Assembly (NCBI GenBank): GCA_937928385.1
Contig: CALEZD010000011.1
Location: 11,532 to 75,531 of the forward strand
Length of the DNA: 64,000 nucleotides
Source of the DNA: an uncultured Bacteroidota bacterium
GTDB lineage: Bacteria; Bacteroidota; Bacteroidia; Chitinophagales; Chitinophagaceae
Reading direction: 5' to 3'
The translations under genes were made by a program, and so were the position numbers. Under the pieces are notes generated by a model. That model made no database searches, was not told the DNA's origin, and worked only from the letters and a program-made list of their open reading frames with translations. Shown piece after piece: positions 37,037 through 46,985 of this stretch; the stretch's first letter is position 1, and every line of letters begins with the position of its first letter.

Positions 37037-38038
37037 ATGAAGAACCTTTTACTCCTATTGTCATTCGCGGCTGTTACCTGCCCCGCAATGGCTCAAAACG
37101 AACCCCCTAAAGAAATTGTTACTGATACTGTCAGCATTGTAAGCGGCCCTATGGATTCATTATGCAATACCATTTTCAAAACCGAAGGCTGCAGCCCTGG
37201 TTCTGAATTCGGGAACGTTGAAAATACGCCCCAAAAACCAGGGTACAAAGAGATTACTGCCATGGCATGGACATATAACCAAGTCAGTTGCCCCAGGGGC
37301 TGGGTAAGGTCGCTGCTGCATTTTAACGGCATCAATAACATTCCCCAAAATGCAATTATCACCAAGGCCGAAATGAAACTGTTCGGCTGGCAAAACCCGG
37401 CAATAAGCAGCACCGTGGGTAATTCCTATTATCCGGGTTCACCCTATATATCTTCCGGCTCAAACGAAATGCTCATCAAGAGAATCACCCAACCTGTTCA
37501 TTACCCCACAGTTACCTGGAACACCCAGCCTGCCACCGATACGCCGGCTGTCGTTACCCGCCCATCGCAAGCTCAGTATGGTGATGACCTGGTGCTGGAT
37601 GTAGCCCGCCTTGTACAGGATATGGTAGCCAGGCAGGAGTTTTATGGTTTTATGATGATGTTGCAGGACGAAACCCTGTACAGGGCTTTCGGCTTCCATT
37701 CCTGCTTTGCTGAAAACCCTGCCAAAAGGCCGCAGTTATATATTACTTACACTACAGTCTCTGTAGGAGTCAACAATGTCCTCAACGAAAATTACATGGA
37801 AATATACCCCCAGCCTGCAAACGATATGGTGTATGTGGAATATGTGGCCAATACTTCCGCCGATGTACAATATAGCCTGTATGATATGCGCGGTGTTCGC
37901 GTAGCACAGGGCGAGGCTCAGGCTACAACAGGCCGCAACAGCCTGCAGTTGCAACTGGCCAACCTGCCTTCAGGTGTGTATGTTTTCACTATGACAGATG
38001 GCCGGTCACAGTTGAGGAAGCGTATCGTAAAACAATAG
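37037..38038 (+). CDS. Secreted DNRLRE-domain protein with T9SS sorting domain
   Basis: A 333-residue protein with signal peptide MKNLLLLLSFAAVTCPAMAQ. Residues ~60-245 are DNRLRE-like (RSLLHFNGINNIPQNAIITKAEMKLFGW, VTWNTQPAT, LDVARLVQDMV), a fold found in surface structural proteins. The C-terminus (MEIYPQPANDMVYVEY and GVYVFTMTDG) is a T9SS type A sorting domain. The long in-frame extension upstream overlaps the anti-sigma gene and is not coding. A likely target of the adjacent sigma factor. Confidence 0.85.
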   Translation: MKNLLLLLSFAAVTCPAMAQNEPPKEIVTDTVSIVSGPMDSLCNTIFKTEGCSPGSEFGNVENTPQKPGYKEITAMAWTYNQVSCPRGWVRSLLHFNGINNIPQNAIITKAEMKLFGWQNPAISSTVGNSYYPGSPYISSGSNEMLIKRITQPVHYPTVTWNTQPATDTPAVVTRPSQAQYGDDLVLDVARLVQDMVARQEFYGFMMMLQDETLYRAFGFHSCFAENPAKRPQLYITYTTVSVGVNNVLNENYMEIYPQPANDMVYVEYVANTSADVQYSLYDMRGVRVAQGEAQATTGRNSLQLQLANLPSGVYVFTMTDGRSQLRKRIVKQ

Positions 38039-38061
38039 ACATAATTACAATAATATTATTG

Positions 38062-38094
38062 AAAGCGGCGTCGTAAAAGATGCCGCTTTTTATT
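38062..38094 (+). terminator. Rho-independent terminator
   Basis: An 8-bp stem AAAGCGGC/GCCGCTTT is followed by TTTTTATTTTT, 24 bases after the T9SS protein stop. Confidence 0.85.
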
Positions 38095-38116
38095 TTTATT
38101 AAACATGTAATTGTTG

Positions 38117-38187
38117 TATATTTGTAATGTCGTTATTGCAGTAAATATATGAAAACACTAAAACCTGTAATGAATGAGAACTCATAA
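38117..38187 (+). other. Candidate promoter and 12-codon ORF
   Basis: TATATTTG (38117-38124) fits the -7 element. An ATG at 38149 opens a 12-residue reading frame (MKTLKPVMNENS) ending 38187. It may be a truncated small gene, a peptide or chance. Downstream, CTCCCCTTTAGGGAGG (about 38215-38230) is a short palindrome and TTGTTCC-G-GGAACAA (38256-38270) an exact inverted repeat. No other gene is seen in this 253-base gap. Confidence 0.3.
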
Positions 38188-38291
38188 GAATTTAATAGCC
38201 GGCGTGAGGTAGGTGCTCCCCTTTAGGGAGGTTGGGAATATTTTTCTGAAAACAATTGTTCCGGGAACAAAATGGAACATTTTAGCTAACC

Positions 38292-39266
38292 TTAGTCAAA
38301 CGACTGGTTGGATGCAGCGGCGATTTTTGTCAGGCGCTCGTACTCTGCCGCCGTCAGGTCGTTGAAGAAGAAGTGGATGGGGTCTATCTTTTCCCCATGT
38401 TTGATTACTTCGTAGTGCAGGTGTGGCCCGGTGCTCTTGCCGGTGCTGCCTATCCAACCAATCACCTCACCTCTTTTAACGCGGTCGCCGCTACGCACTT
38501 TTATTTTTTTCATGTGTGCATACAGGCTTTGGTAGCCATAGCCATGGTTGATGATGACATTATTACCGTAGCCGCCATTGTCATAGCCCGATTCTTTCAC
38601 CGTGCCGTCGCCCGTGGCATATACCGGGGTGCCTGTAGCAGCGGTAAAGTCAATGCCCGTATGCATCTTTGGTGTCTTGTATATCGGGTCTATCCTGTAC
38701 CCGAAGCCCGATGCCACCCTGTCCAGTGTCTTGTTAGACACCGGCTGTATGGCAGGTATGGCACCCAGCATACGTTCTTTGGTTTCTACCAGTTTCTGTA
38801 GTGTGTCGTACGAGCTGGCCTGCATACTTATCCTGCGGCGCATAAGGTCTACGCTTTTCTGCATATTCTCCAGCAGGGTAGTGGTATTGGCAAAGGCCAG
38901 CATTTCAGGGTCGGCCTTACTATAGTCTTTTCCTATACGTATGCTGTCGGGTATGGGCTGCGCTTCAAAAACGGCGCGGTATATGTCATTATCCCTATGT
39001 TCTAGTTGCGCAAGCGATTTATTCAACTCGTCCAGTTCTTTCTGCAGGCCGTTATAGCCCTGGCGCAGGGCGTACATTTCTTCCTTTAGTTGTTTCTCCT
39101 TTGGAGAGTCTAAAAACTGGAAAGCTATAGCTACGGTGATGGTGGCTGTCACCAATGCGGCAGACACAAACCCCAATACACGCAGCAGCCGCGCCTTCAG
39201 CGAAAGCTCCAGTTTCTCAAATCTGTGAGTATCAGTATTGTAATAATATTTCCTGACCCGCTTCAA
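38292..39266 (-). CDS. M23 family metallopeptidase
   Basis: A 324-residue protein with one TM (about 33-53), a coiled-coil region (about 55-105), and a C-terminal LytM/M23 domain. Zinc ligands are seen in MHTGIDF, LYAHM and PHLHYEV. It is predicted to cut peptidoglycan cross-links or to regulate other hydrolases from the periplasmic face. Length and layout are ordinary for Bacteroidota. Confidence 0.93.
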   Translation of the reverse strand: MKRVRKYYYNTDTHRFEKLELSLKARLLRVLGFVSAALVTATITVAIAFQFLDSPKEKQLKEEMYALRQGYNGLQKELDELNKSLAQLEHRDNDIYRAVFEAQPIPDSIRIGKDYSKADPEMLAFANTTTLLENMQKSVDLMRRRISMQASSYDTLQKLVETKERMLGAIPAIQPVSNKTLDRVASGFGYRIDPIYKTPKMHTGIDFTAATGTPVYATGDGTVKESGYDNGGYGNNVIINHGYGYQSLYAHMKKIKVRSGDRVKRGEVIGWIGSTGKSTGPHLHYEVIKHGEKIDPIHFFFNDLTAAEYERLTKIAAASNQSFD

Positions 39267-39607
39267 TAAACCCTTATTAACGGGTAAAAATAGCAGTTAT
39301 GGGTAAAAAATTTATAAAAGCTTCCTTTCATTTAACAAAACAGAAAAAATAACCTGCGATAGGAGATAACACAAACACGGCCCCGCAAGGGGGCCGCTGC
39401 TTTCGCATAAGGGGTAAATAAGAAATTACCCATTAGTCGTGTGAAAGTATATCAACCGCAGGTGGTAGCACATACCACTATTGGTGTAAATAGTATAAGT
39501 ACTGGTACGGACATATTGAATAACCTTTAACACATTGCTATGACAGTAAAACAACAGCCGTTTTGTTATATTTGCCAACCTTCTGAAAAAGAACACTGAC
39601 AGGGCCA
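39267..39607. other. Intergenic region with two hairpins and a promoter element
   Basis: 341 bases between divergent genes. It holds a 7-bp GC stem (CGGCCCC/GGGGCCG, 39378-39396), an inverted repeat GGGTAA/TTACCC (39412-39431), and TATATTTG (39567-39574), a probable -7 element for gldF. No tRNA-like or coding structure was found. Confidence 0.5.
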
Positions 39608-40357
39608 ATGCGTAGTATATTTATTAAAGAGATTAATTCCTTTTTCAGCTCCATAGTGGGTTATGTGGCCATACTGGTCTTCCTGGCTGCTTGCGGGCTG
39701 TTCCTTTGGGTATTCGAAGACTCCAGCATACTGGCGTATGGATATGCCACAATGGACAGGTATTTCGAGCTGGCGCCCTGGTTGCTGGCACTGTTGATTC
39801 CTGCCATTACCATGCGCTCCTTTGCCGACGAGTTTAAGGGTGGCACTATAGAGTGGCTCTCTACTAAACCCCTTACCGACCTGGACATTATACTCGGCAA
39901 ATACTTCGCCTGCCTGGTGCTGGTAGCTTTTGCATTGCTGCCCACACTGGTGTACGCCTACACAATTGATAACTTGTCGAAGATTGAGAATACGGTGGAT
40001 TTCGGGGCAATCGCAGGCTCTTATTTCGGCCTGTTGTTCCTTGCGGCGGGCTTTACGGCTATTGGTATTTTCTGCTCATCGCTTACCAACAACCAGGTGG
40101 TGGGCTTCCTGGTGGCATTATTCGCCTGTTACCTCTTATACAGTGGTTTCGACTCGCTGGCGGCCTTGCCCGCCTTTGCCGAGGGGATAGATTATTACCT
40201 CTCTATGGTGGGTATGGCTTTTCATTACAAATCTATCAGCCGTGGATTGATAGACAGCAGAGATGTGATTTATTTCCTGTCTGTAATCATATTATTCATT
40301 GCATTAACACGCTTTTCGCTGAACAGCCGCACGTGGGATACTGCGGCCCGGGATTAA
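39608..40357 (+). CDS. gldF: Gliding-associated ABC transporter permease GldF
   Basis: A 249-residue protein with six TM helices: SSIVGYVAILVFLAACGLFLWVF at the start, ITMRSFADEFKGGTIEWLSTKPL in the first cytoplasmic segment. This is the ABC-2 type permease of the GldAFG complex needed for gliding in Flavobacterium. gldA is not in this window. Followed 7 bases later by gldG. Confidence 0.92.
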   Translation: MRSIFIKEINSFFSSIVGYVAILVFLAACGLFLWVFEDSSILAYGYATMDRYFELAPWLLALLIPAITMRSFADEFKGGTIEWLSTKPLTDLDIILGKYFACLVLVAFALLPTLVYAYTIDNLSKIENTVDFGAIAGSYFGLLFLAAGFTAIGIFCSSLTNNQVVGFLVALFACYLLYSGFDSLAALPAFAEGIDYYLSMVGMAFHYKSISRGLIDSRDVIYFLSVIILFIALTRFSLNSRTWDTAARD

Positions 40358-40364
40358 TATATAT

Positions 40365-42122
40365 ATGGCAACGAACGCATCTAAAAAACGGAAGCAACAA
40401 AAAAGGCAGGCTGTTACCCGCATCGTTATACTGGCGGCCATATTGATATGCGTGAATATGCTGGCGGCCAGGTTTCATGCCGGCCTCGACCTGACTAAAG
40501 AAAAAAGGTTCACGCTTACCAATGCCACTAAGAATGTATTGAGTGAAATGGATGATATGGCCATCATCACTGTGTACCTCGATGGTAAATTCCCCGCAGG
40601 GTTTCAACGGTTGAAAGAAGCCACCCGCGAACAGTTACAGGCATTTCGCGATAAGGCGGGTAGCAATATCAAATTTCAATATACAGACCCCTTTGCCGGC
40701 AAAGACGATGAAGAAAGGGTGAAAGAGGCCCGGATACTGGCGGGTAAAGGAATATTCCCTGTCAACCTGCAGATGCAGGGCGAGGAGGAAGGATATTCTG
40801 AGAAATTTATCTTTCCCTGGGCCCTGGTGCAGTACAAGGGGCGGGAAACTGCAGTTCGCCTGTTGGAAAACAAATTGGGCATGTCGCCGCTGGAGAACCT
40901 GAATTACTCCGAATCACAACTGGAATACAAATTCGCCTCGGCTATACACAGGCTGGAAGTAGGGGAAAAGCCTGCCATAGCCTACCTGGTAGGGCATGGC
41001 CAGACACTGGGCCTCAATACTTACGACCTGCTGACAACCCTTAGCGAACAATATAAGGTAGACACCCTCGACCTGCCCAATAGTTTATACATACCCACAT
41101 ACTACAAGGCAATCATCATCAACAGGCCCACGCTGCCGGTAGAGGATAAAGATAAGTTTAAGATAGACCAGTATATTATGAATGGTGGGCGTGTGCTTTG
41201 GGCTATCGACCAGCTAAACACACCCATGGATAGCCTGGCAGCTAATGGTTTTGTTATGTCGTTGGATTATGGCCTTAACCTCGACGACCAGTTATTTAAA
41301 TACGGTGCGCGTATCAATTCAACCCTGATTGAGGACAACCAGTGCCTGTCTATGCCGGTAATGTTTGGCCAGCCGGGCGACGACCAGCCGCGTATGCAAT
41401 TGCGTAGCTGGATGTACTTCCCGGTATTTATCCCCGAATCTTCACATCCTATAGTGAAAAACCTGGACGGTGTATTCGGTTTATACGCCAGCACTATAGA
41501 CACATTGGGCAATCCTGAGGTGAAGAAAACTATATTGCTGCAGTCCTCTAAGTACGGCAGGAAAACAGTGGCCCCGGCGCGTATCAGCCTCAGCATGTTG
41601 CAATACCCTATGGATGCTATGTTTAAAGACGTGCGCACACCATTGCCGGTTGCGGTATTGCTGGAAGGTGAATTTAAATCCGTATTCCACAACAGGCTGC
41701 ACCCCAACTTTTTGCAGGTGTTGAAAGATTCGCTCAAGCAGGACTACAAAAACAGTTGCGATACGCAAAACCGTATGATAATTATTGCAGACGGTAACAT
41801 ACTGGAAAACGAATACTCGCAAAAAACAGGCCCTGCAGATATGGGCTACTGGAAGTTCACCAATACTTTGTTTGCCAATAAGACTTTTGTGCTCAATTGT
41901 GTAGAGTACCTGGTAGACAACAGCAACATGCTGGAAGCACGGGCCAAGGATACAAAACTCAGGCTGCTGGATAATAACAGGGTTAAACAGGAAGAACAAA
42001 AATGGCAGATGGTGAATATTGGCCTGCCTGTATTACTGGTATTGGTATTTGCATCGGCGTATATTTTCTTCCGCAAGCGGAAGTATGAGCAACCGATGGA
42101 CAGGCCCTCTTCAAAAAAATAA
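40365..42122 (+). CDS. gldG: Gliding-associated ABC transporter protein GldG
   Basis: 585 residues with N-terminal TM, a long periplasmic part (FTLTNATKNVLSEMDDMAIITVYLDG, PAIAYLVGHGQ, NGGRVLWAIDQL) and a C-terminal TM (about 550-570). This layout is that of GldG, the auxiliary domain partner of GldF. The neighbourhood with gldF confirms it. Confidence 0.92.
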   Translation: MATNASKKRKQQKRQAVTRIVILAAILICVNMLAARFHAGLDLTKEKRFTLTNATKNVLSEMDDMAIITVYLDGKFPAGFQRLKEATREQLQAFRDKAGSNIKFQYTDPFAGKDDEERVKEARILAGKGIFPVNLQMQGEEEGYSEKFIFPWALVQYKGRETAVRLLENKLGMSPLENLNYSESQLEYKFASAIHRLEVGEKPAIAYLVGHGQTLGLNTYDLLTTLSEQYKVDTLDLPNSLYIPTYYKAIIINRPTLPVEDKDKFKIDQYIMNGGRVLWAIDQLNTPMDSLAANGFVMSLDYGLNLDDQLFKYGARINSTLIEDNQCLSMPVMFGQPGDDQPRMQLRSWMYFPVFIPESSHPIVKNLDGVFGLYASTIDTLGNPEVKKTILLQSSKYGRKTVAPARISLSMLQYPMDAMFKDVRTPLPVAVLLEGEFKSVFHNRLHPNFLQVLKDSLKQDYKNSCDTQNRMIIIADGNILENEYSQKTGPADMGYWKFTNTLFANKTFVLNCVEYLVDNSNMLEARAKDTKLRLLDNNRVKQEEQKWQMVNIGLPVLLVLVFASAYIFFRKRKYEQPMDRPSSKK

Positions 42123-42132
42123 GTAATATAGG

Positions 42133-43164
42133 ATGCGTAAGACGATAGTGTACATATTGGTATTGGGGGTGCTGGGCTTCGGTGTATGGTACTTCCTCTT
42201 CAGCGATACATCTGTATTTGAAGATGACGAAGCAGGGTTTACCATTGCAGATACGGCATCGGTATATAAAATATTCCTGGCGGATAAGCAGGGCGATACC
42301 ATTTCGCTGAACAGGACGGATGAAGGCTGGGTGGTGAATGGCAGGTACAAAGCCGGCAGGACTATGATTAACACCCTGCTGGAAACATTTAAGAGACAAT
42401 ATGCTGCATACCCGGTGCAGGAAGCTGCACACAACAATATAATAAAAGCTATGGCCGGCACTGCTGTAAAGACTGAAGTGTTCAATAAACATGGCAGGTT
42501 GCTGAAAACTTTTTATGTAGGCGGACAGGTATCCGGTAATAAAGGCACCTATATGCTGATAGAAGGTGCACAGCGCCCCTACGTGGTGCAATTGCCCGCA
42601 TACCAGGGGTATGTTACACCGCGCTACAGCACAAAACTGAAGGAATGGAGGGACAGGACTGTGGTAGACCTGGCACCGCAGCAGTTGCAATCAGTAGATG
42701 TTAAGTACACTGCTGAAGATGAGTACCTGAACAGCTTTTCGCTTACCCGCAAAGACGATGGCAGCTTTATGTTAGCAACTCACCCCGAACTGAAAATGGG
42801 TGGCGAACCTAATCCTGCAAGGGTGCGGGCATACTCAGGGTATTTTCAGAAGGTAGGCCTGGAAGGTTACCTGGACGGCGTAACCAGGCTGGATTCCATC
42901 ATAGCTTCGGTGCCTAAGCGTTGCGAGGTGACCATAAAAGGGACAGGTGGATACACCCAACAGGTAGATATATACAGGATGTATATAGGCAAACGCAGCA
43001 AAAACGTTTCTGAAGATACAACCTTGCCTCAGCCGGTTTTCGATGCCGATCGCTATTATGGTATCCTGAACAACGGGAGGGATACGGTTATTCTGCAAAC
43101 CCAGATTTTTGATAAGATATTAAGGCGTGGGTACGAGTTCTACGGCGAGAGCGAAGAAGAATAA
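42133..43164 (+). CDS. DUF4340 domain protein
   Basis: 343 residues with one N-terminal TM and repeated beta-rich DUF4340-like segments (TISLNRTDEGWVVNGRYKA, TFYVGGQVSGNKGTYMLI, YEFYGESEEE). DUF4340 proteins commonly follow GldG-type genes in ABC export clusters. Biochemical role unknown. 10 bases downstream of gldG, so probably the same operon. Confidence 0.82.
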   Translation: MRKTIVYILVLGVLGFGVWYFLFSDTSVFEDDEAGFTIADTASVYKIFLADKQGDTISLNRTDEGWVVNGRYKAGRTMINTLLETFKRQYAAYPVQEAAHNNIIKAMAGTAVKTEVFNKHGRLLKTFYVGGQVSGNKGTYMLIEGAQRPYVVQLPAYQGYVTPRYSTKLKEWRDRTVVDLAPQQLQSVDVKYTAEDEYLNSFSLTRKDDGSFMLATHPELKMGGEPNPARVRAYSGYFQKVGLEGYLDGVTRLDSIIASVPKRCEVTIKGTGGYTQQVDIYRMYIGKRSKNVSEDTTLPQPVFDADRYYGILNNGRDTVILQTQIFDKILRRGYEFYGESEEE

Positions 43165-43255
43165 GCGATGTGAAAAAAGATGGCTGTTGTAGCTAACACG
43201 CTTTTATTTGCGTAATTTTCTCTTTCCCTTGTACACACGGTAAGTGCAGGCAGCT

Positions 43256-45781
43256 ATGCAAAAAACAATAACGGCGACAGAACAGAAGAAGGATATAGAA
43301 ATCATCTGCAGGTGGGTGAATGGAACATGGCTGCAAAAAAGCGGCGATGGCATGGTAGAAGAATTGTGTATAGACAGCCGCAAAATTGCCAAACCCGAAA
43401 CAGCTTTATTCGTAGCGCTGCAAACACGTCACCGCGACGGCCATTCATTCATAGCGAATGCTTATGAAAAAGGGGTGAAGAATTTCCTGGTAAGCAGTGG
43501 CATAGATACTACGCTTTATGCGGGTGCCAACTTTATACAGGTGGCCGATACACAGGCAGCGCTCCAACAACTGGCGAGGGCTAACCGCAAACAGTTTGAT
43601 ATTCCATGTATAGGCATCACCGGCAGCAATGGTAAGACAATCGTAAAAGAATGGCTATACCAGTTGCTGGCCGAAGATTATAACACTGTACGCAGCCCCA
43701 AAAGCTACAACTCGCAGATAGGTGTGCCGATGTCCGTATGGATGCTGAATAAAAAACACCAACTGGCAATTTTCGAGGCGGGTATATCACAACCCGGCGA
43801 AATGGAAAAGCTGGAGCTTATAATACAACCTACCATCGGCGTATTTACTAATATAGGTGAGGCGCACAGCGAGGGTTTTCTCAACAACAGGCAGAAGGTG
43901 AAAGAAAAGCTGCTATTGTTTCGCCATGCCGGGCAACTGGTGTATTGCAGGGACCATCACGAACTGAACCAGGGTATTGCAGAATACATCAGGCATATCA
44001 AAGACGATAATAACCTGCAACTTTTTACATGGTCGCAGAAAAAAGGTGCCGACCTGTGGATAAAGGAAGTAACGAAAAGCCCGGGCAAAACTACCATCAG
44101 TGCAGAGTACAAGGGGGATGTTGCCGAAATAGTAATCCCTTTTACAGACCCAGCTTCGGTAGAAAATGCCATACACTGCTGGTGTGTGTTGTTGTTGCTG
44201 GGTGTTGCGCAGGCCGTCATATCAGAACGTATGCAGCACCTGGCGCCGGTAAGTATGCGCCTGGAGCTGAAGCATGGTATCAACGACTGTACTTTTATCA
44301 ATGACACTTATAATTCAGACCTTACCTCACTGCTGATAGCACTGGAATATTTGGAACAGCAGAAGCAACACCCGCATCATACGGTTATCCTGTCAGACAT
44401 GTTGCAGATAGCCCGCCCCGATGGCGAGTTGTACGAAGAAGTGGCGAATATCATCAGCAATAAACATATACAGCGGTTTATAGGTATTGGCCCTGCTTTG
44501 TATAAAAACAAAGCATTGTTCCGCAAGCATAAAAGGATGCGCAGTATCTTCTTTAAATCTACTGACGATTTCCTGAAGAGCTTCCACCTCATCACTTTCA
44601 GCAACGAGGCTATATTGCTGAAAGGTGCCCGTGTATTCGCCTTCGAGCGCATCGGTACTTTGCTGGAGCAGAAGGTTCACCAGACAGTGATGTCTATCAA
44701 CCTGTCATCGTTGGTGCACAACCTGAACGTTTTCAGAAAACGGCTGAAGCCTGGAGTGAAGACTATGGCTATGGTCAAAGCTTTTTCTTACGGCAGCGGC
44801 AGCTATGAAATAGCGCACAGGCTGCAATATGCCGGTGTCGATTACCTTTCGGTGGCATATACCGATGAGGGTATTGCATTGCGCAAGGCGGGTATTACCA
44901 TGCCCATCATGGTGATGAGCCCTGATACGCAGTCCTTCGACAGGATGATAGCCTGGAAACTGGAGCCTGAAATATTCAATGTTCGCTCCTTACAGGCATT
45001 CATGCAGATAGCGCAGACACTGCATATAGAAAACTATCCCGTACATATTAAACTGGATACAGGTATGCACAGGCTGGGTTTCACACGCGGCGAACTGGAA
45101 GCGTTAACACCCTTGCTGAAAGACAATTCTTATATACGGGTGGTGAGTATATTCAGCCACCTGGCGGCCAGCGAAGATGTGTCTATGGACGACTATACCC
45201 GACGCCAGGCAGCCGATTTTGAGCAGATGTGCGATGAGATTAACGAAGTATTGCCCGATAAGCCCATGCGTCATTTATGCAACTCCGCAGCCATAGCCCG
45301 GCATCCGCAACTGCATTACGAAATGGTGAGGCTGGGACTGGGCCTGTATGGTATAGACGGCAGCGGCGCATTGCAAAAAGAACTCAGGCAATTAGGCACG
45401 TTAAAAACAACCATTGCGCAAATAAAGACCGTTCCCGCAGGAGAGGGCATAGGTTATGGCCATACCGATGCGTCTGATAAAGAGAGGAAGACGGCTACTA
45501 TCAGCATAGGATATGCTGATGGTTATCCCCGTGCACTGAGCAATGGTGAATCTTATGTACTGGTAAACGGCAAAAAGGCAAAAATAACCGGACGTATTTG
45601 TATGGATATGTGTATGGTGGACGTAACCGGTATTCCCGAAGCCAAAGAAGGCGATGAAGTAATAGTATTTGGAGAAGGGCTACCCGTAACCCGCCTGGCA
45701 GACTGGGCAGGAACCATCGCTTACGAGTTGATGACAGGCATCTCGCAACGCGTAAAGCGTGTGTACGAGAACGAGATATAA
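43256..45781 (+). CDS. murF-alr: Bifunctional MurF ligase / alanine racemase
   Basis: An 841-residue fusion. Residues ~1-460 are MurF (UDP-MurNAc-tripeptide:D-Ala-D-Ala ligase) with P-loop GITGSNGKTIVKEW and NDTYNSDLTSLLIALEYL. Residues ~475-841 are alanine racemase, with PLP lysine in AMVKAFSYGSG, plus RLGLGLYGIDG and the C-terminal GRICMDMCMVDVTG. The fusion joins D-Ala production with its use in peptidoglycan synthesis and is typical of Bacteroidota. I start at ATG 43256; a GTG 12 bases upstream is possible. Confidence 0.95.
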   Translation: MQKTITATEQKKDIEIICRWVNGTWLQKSGDGMVEELCIDSRKIAKPETALFVALQTRHRDGHSFIANAYEKGVKNFLVSSGIDTTLYAGANFIQVADTQAALQQLARANRKQFDIPCIGITGSNGKTIVKEWLYQLLAEDYNTVRSPKSYNSQIGVPMSVWMLNKKHQLAIFEAGISQPGEMEKLELIIQPTIGVFTNIGEAHSEGFLNNRQKVKEKLLLFRHAGQLVYCRDHHELNQGIAEYIRHIKDDNNLQLFTWSQKKGADLWIKEVTKSPGKTTISAEYKGDVAEIVIPFTDPASVENAIHCWCVLLLLGVAQAVISERMQHLAPVSMRLELKHGINDCTFINDTYNSDLTSLLIALEYLEQQKQHPHHTVILSDMLQIARPDGELYEEVANIISNKHIQRFIGIGPALYKNKALFRKHKRMRSIFFKSTDDFLKSFHLITFSNEAILLKGARVFAFERIGTLLEQKVHQTVMSINLSSLVHNLNVFRKRLKPGVKTMAMVKAFSYGSGSYEIAHRLQYAGVDYLSVAYTDEGIALRKAGITMPIMVMSPDTQSFDRMIAWKLEPEIFNVRSLQAFMQIAQTLHIENYPVHIKLDTGMHRLGFTRGELEALTPLLKDNSYIRVVSIFSHLAASEDVSMDDYTRRQAADFEQMCDEINEVLPDKPMRHLCNSAAIARHPQLHYEMVRLGLGLYGIDGSGALQKELRQLGTLKTTIAQIKTVPAGEGIGYGHTDASDKERKTATISIGYADGYPRALSNGESYVLVNGKKAKITGRICMDMCMVDVTGIPEAKEGDEVIVFGEGLPVTRLADWAGTIAYELMTGISQRVKRVYENEI

Positions 45782-45782
45782 A

Positions 45783-45812
45783 AACAGGGGCGGTTCAACA
45801 ACCGCCCCTGTT
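45783..45812. terminator. Bidirectional terminator
   Basis: A perfect 13-bp stem (AACAGGGGCGGTT, 4-base loop) sits between the convergent murF-alr gene and the T9SS protein gene; T-rich sequence follows on both strands. Confidence 0.85.
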
Positions 45813-45824
45813 ATGTTTCTTGTT

Positions 45825-46811
45825 TTATTGCTTTACCAGTTTCGTTATCCCCGCAGTGCCGTGCCGCTCTCTGTCCATTACGGTAAGGATGTATAACCCG
45901 GGGCTTAATTCCATACCTGTATCAAAAACGGTTCTTGCCCCCCCTTCAAAATGGGTGGTATATATTTTCTGCCCGTTGATGTTGTACAAAGCCAGTTCAT
46001 ACGTATTGCCGCTGACTGTACCCTCCGCCAATACAATATTGTTACCCGCAAAAGCAGCCCGGATATCTAAGGGTGTTATGGTTACATCGCTGATGAGCAC
46101 AGGGTCTTCTTCCAGCAGGTAATACGCTTCCTGGGATTTTGAGCCGCCTATGTCAACCGAGTCCAGCTTGAGCAATGGGGCCTGGTGGCTTTTGTCATAC
46201 CAGCGGTAGCTTACCCGTCTTACACTCACCGGTATGCCTGATACAGTGCCGTCCACCATCTCGGTAATCCTCATCCTGATGATGTTTTCAAACGTATCGT
46301 ATGGCAGTATCAGCGTACCGAAAGACTCCACGGTATCTGTTATGATACCTACCCCGGAGTCTGCACCACCAGATAGTGCGAAGCTGTCCGTAAACATTTG
46401 GGTGTAGGTAATAGGGTGTTGCATCACTTTTTTGGTATTGGTATAAGTGATGGTGTCGGGCGGGGTGCCGCTGCTGTCTAAGCTGCCCAGTTCATACACC
46501 CCGTCGGTGGCGTATTGATAGAAAGTGTAATCATTGCCTTCTTTCATCACCGCGCTGGCAGAAGGAAAAGGCATGGTAGCATTGCGGGGTATGTACTGTG
46601 TTTTGGTAGTGTCATTTGCGTTAATCGGTGTAAGTCCGGAGAAATTCCAAGTCTGCGCTGAACCCGTGGTTCCGTGTGGCATAAAGTTGCATCTCATTGT
46701 TTTTACAACCATCCAATGGCTGTATTTTTCGGCTACGCTGGTACTGATCTGTGCGTTTAGCTGTATGGGTATTAGAACAACCAAACACAGAAAGAAAATA
46801 GAACTTTTCAT
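45825..46811 (-). CDS. Secreted protein with T9SS sorting domain
   Basis: 328 residues with signal peptide ending LNAQ. The central part is beta-rich without a recognised domain. The end (ITPLDIRAAF then ELALYNINGQKIYTTHF and GLYILTVMDRERHG) has the pattern of a T9SS type A C-terminal domain. Function unknown. Confidence 0.82.
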   Translation of the reverse strand: MKSSIFFLCLVVLIPIQLNAQISTSVAEKYSHWMVVKTMRCNFMPHGTTGSAQTWNFSGLTPINANDTTKTQYIPRNATMPFPSASAVMKEGNDYTFYQYATDGVYELGSLDSSGTPPDTITYTNTKKVMQHPITYTQMFTDSFALSGGADSGVGIITDTVESFGTLILPYDTFENIIRMRITEMVDGTVSGIPVSVRRVSYRWYDKSHQAPLLKLDSVDIGGSKSQEAYYLLEEDPVLISDVTITPLDIRAAFAGNNIVLAEGTVSGNTYELALYNINGQKIYTTHFEGGARTVFDTGMELSPGLYILTVMDRERHGTAGITKLVKQ

Positions 46812-46945
46812 AATCTAATGTTTGTGGTTATACCCTAATGCCACAAAAAACATACCGTATATTGTTAAATTATAATATTTTAATCTCGTATCTCACTGCT
46901 TTTATATTAAGGGTAGAATAATGCGTTTTAAAAACCATCCTTTAT

Positions 46946-46953
46946 TACCTTTG
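46946..46953 (+). promoter_or_regulatory. -7 element of ctaB operon
   Basis: TACCTTTG matches TAnnTTTG and lies 32 bases before the ctaB ATG. No strong -33 TTTG was seen. Confidence 0.5.
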
Positions 46954-46985
46954 CACTACTTTAAAATTTTCTGCGACAAAAATTC

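Noticed and set aside
39378..39396. Terminator at the GC-rich hairpin
   Set aside because: No T run follows on either strand, and both flanking genes start, not end, here.
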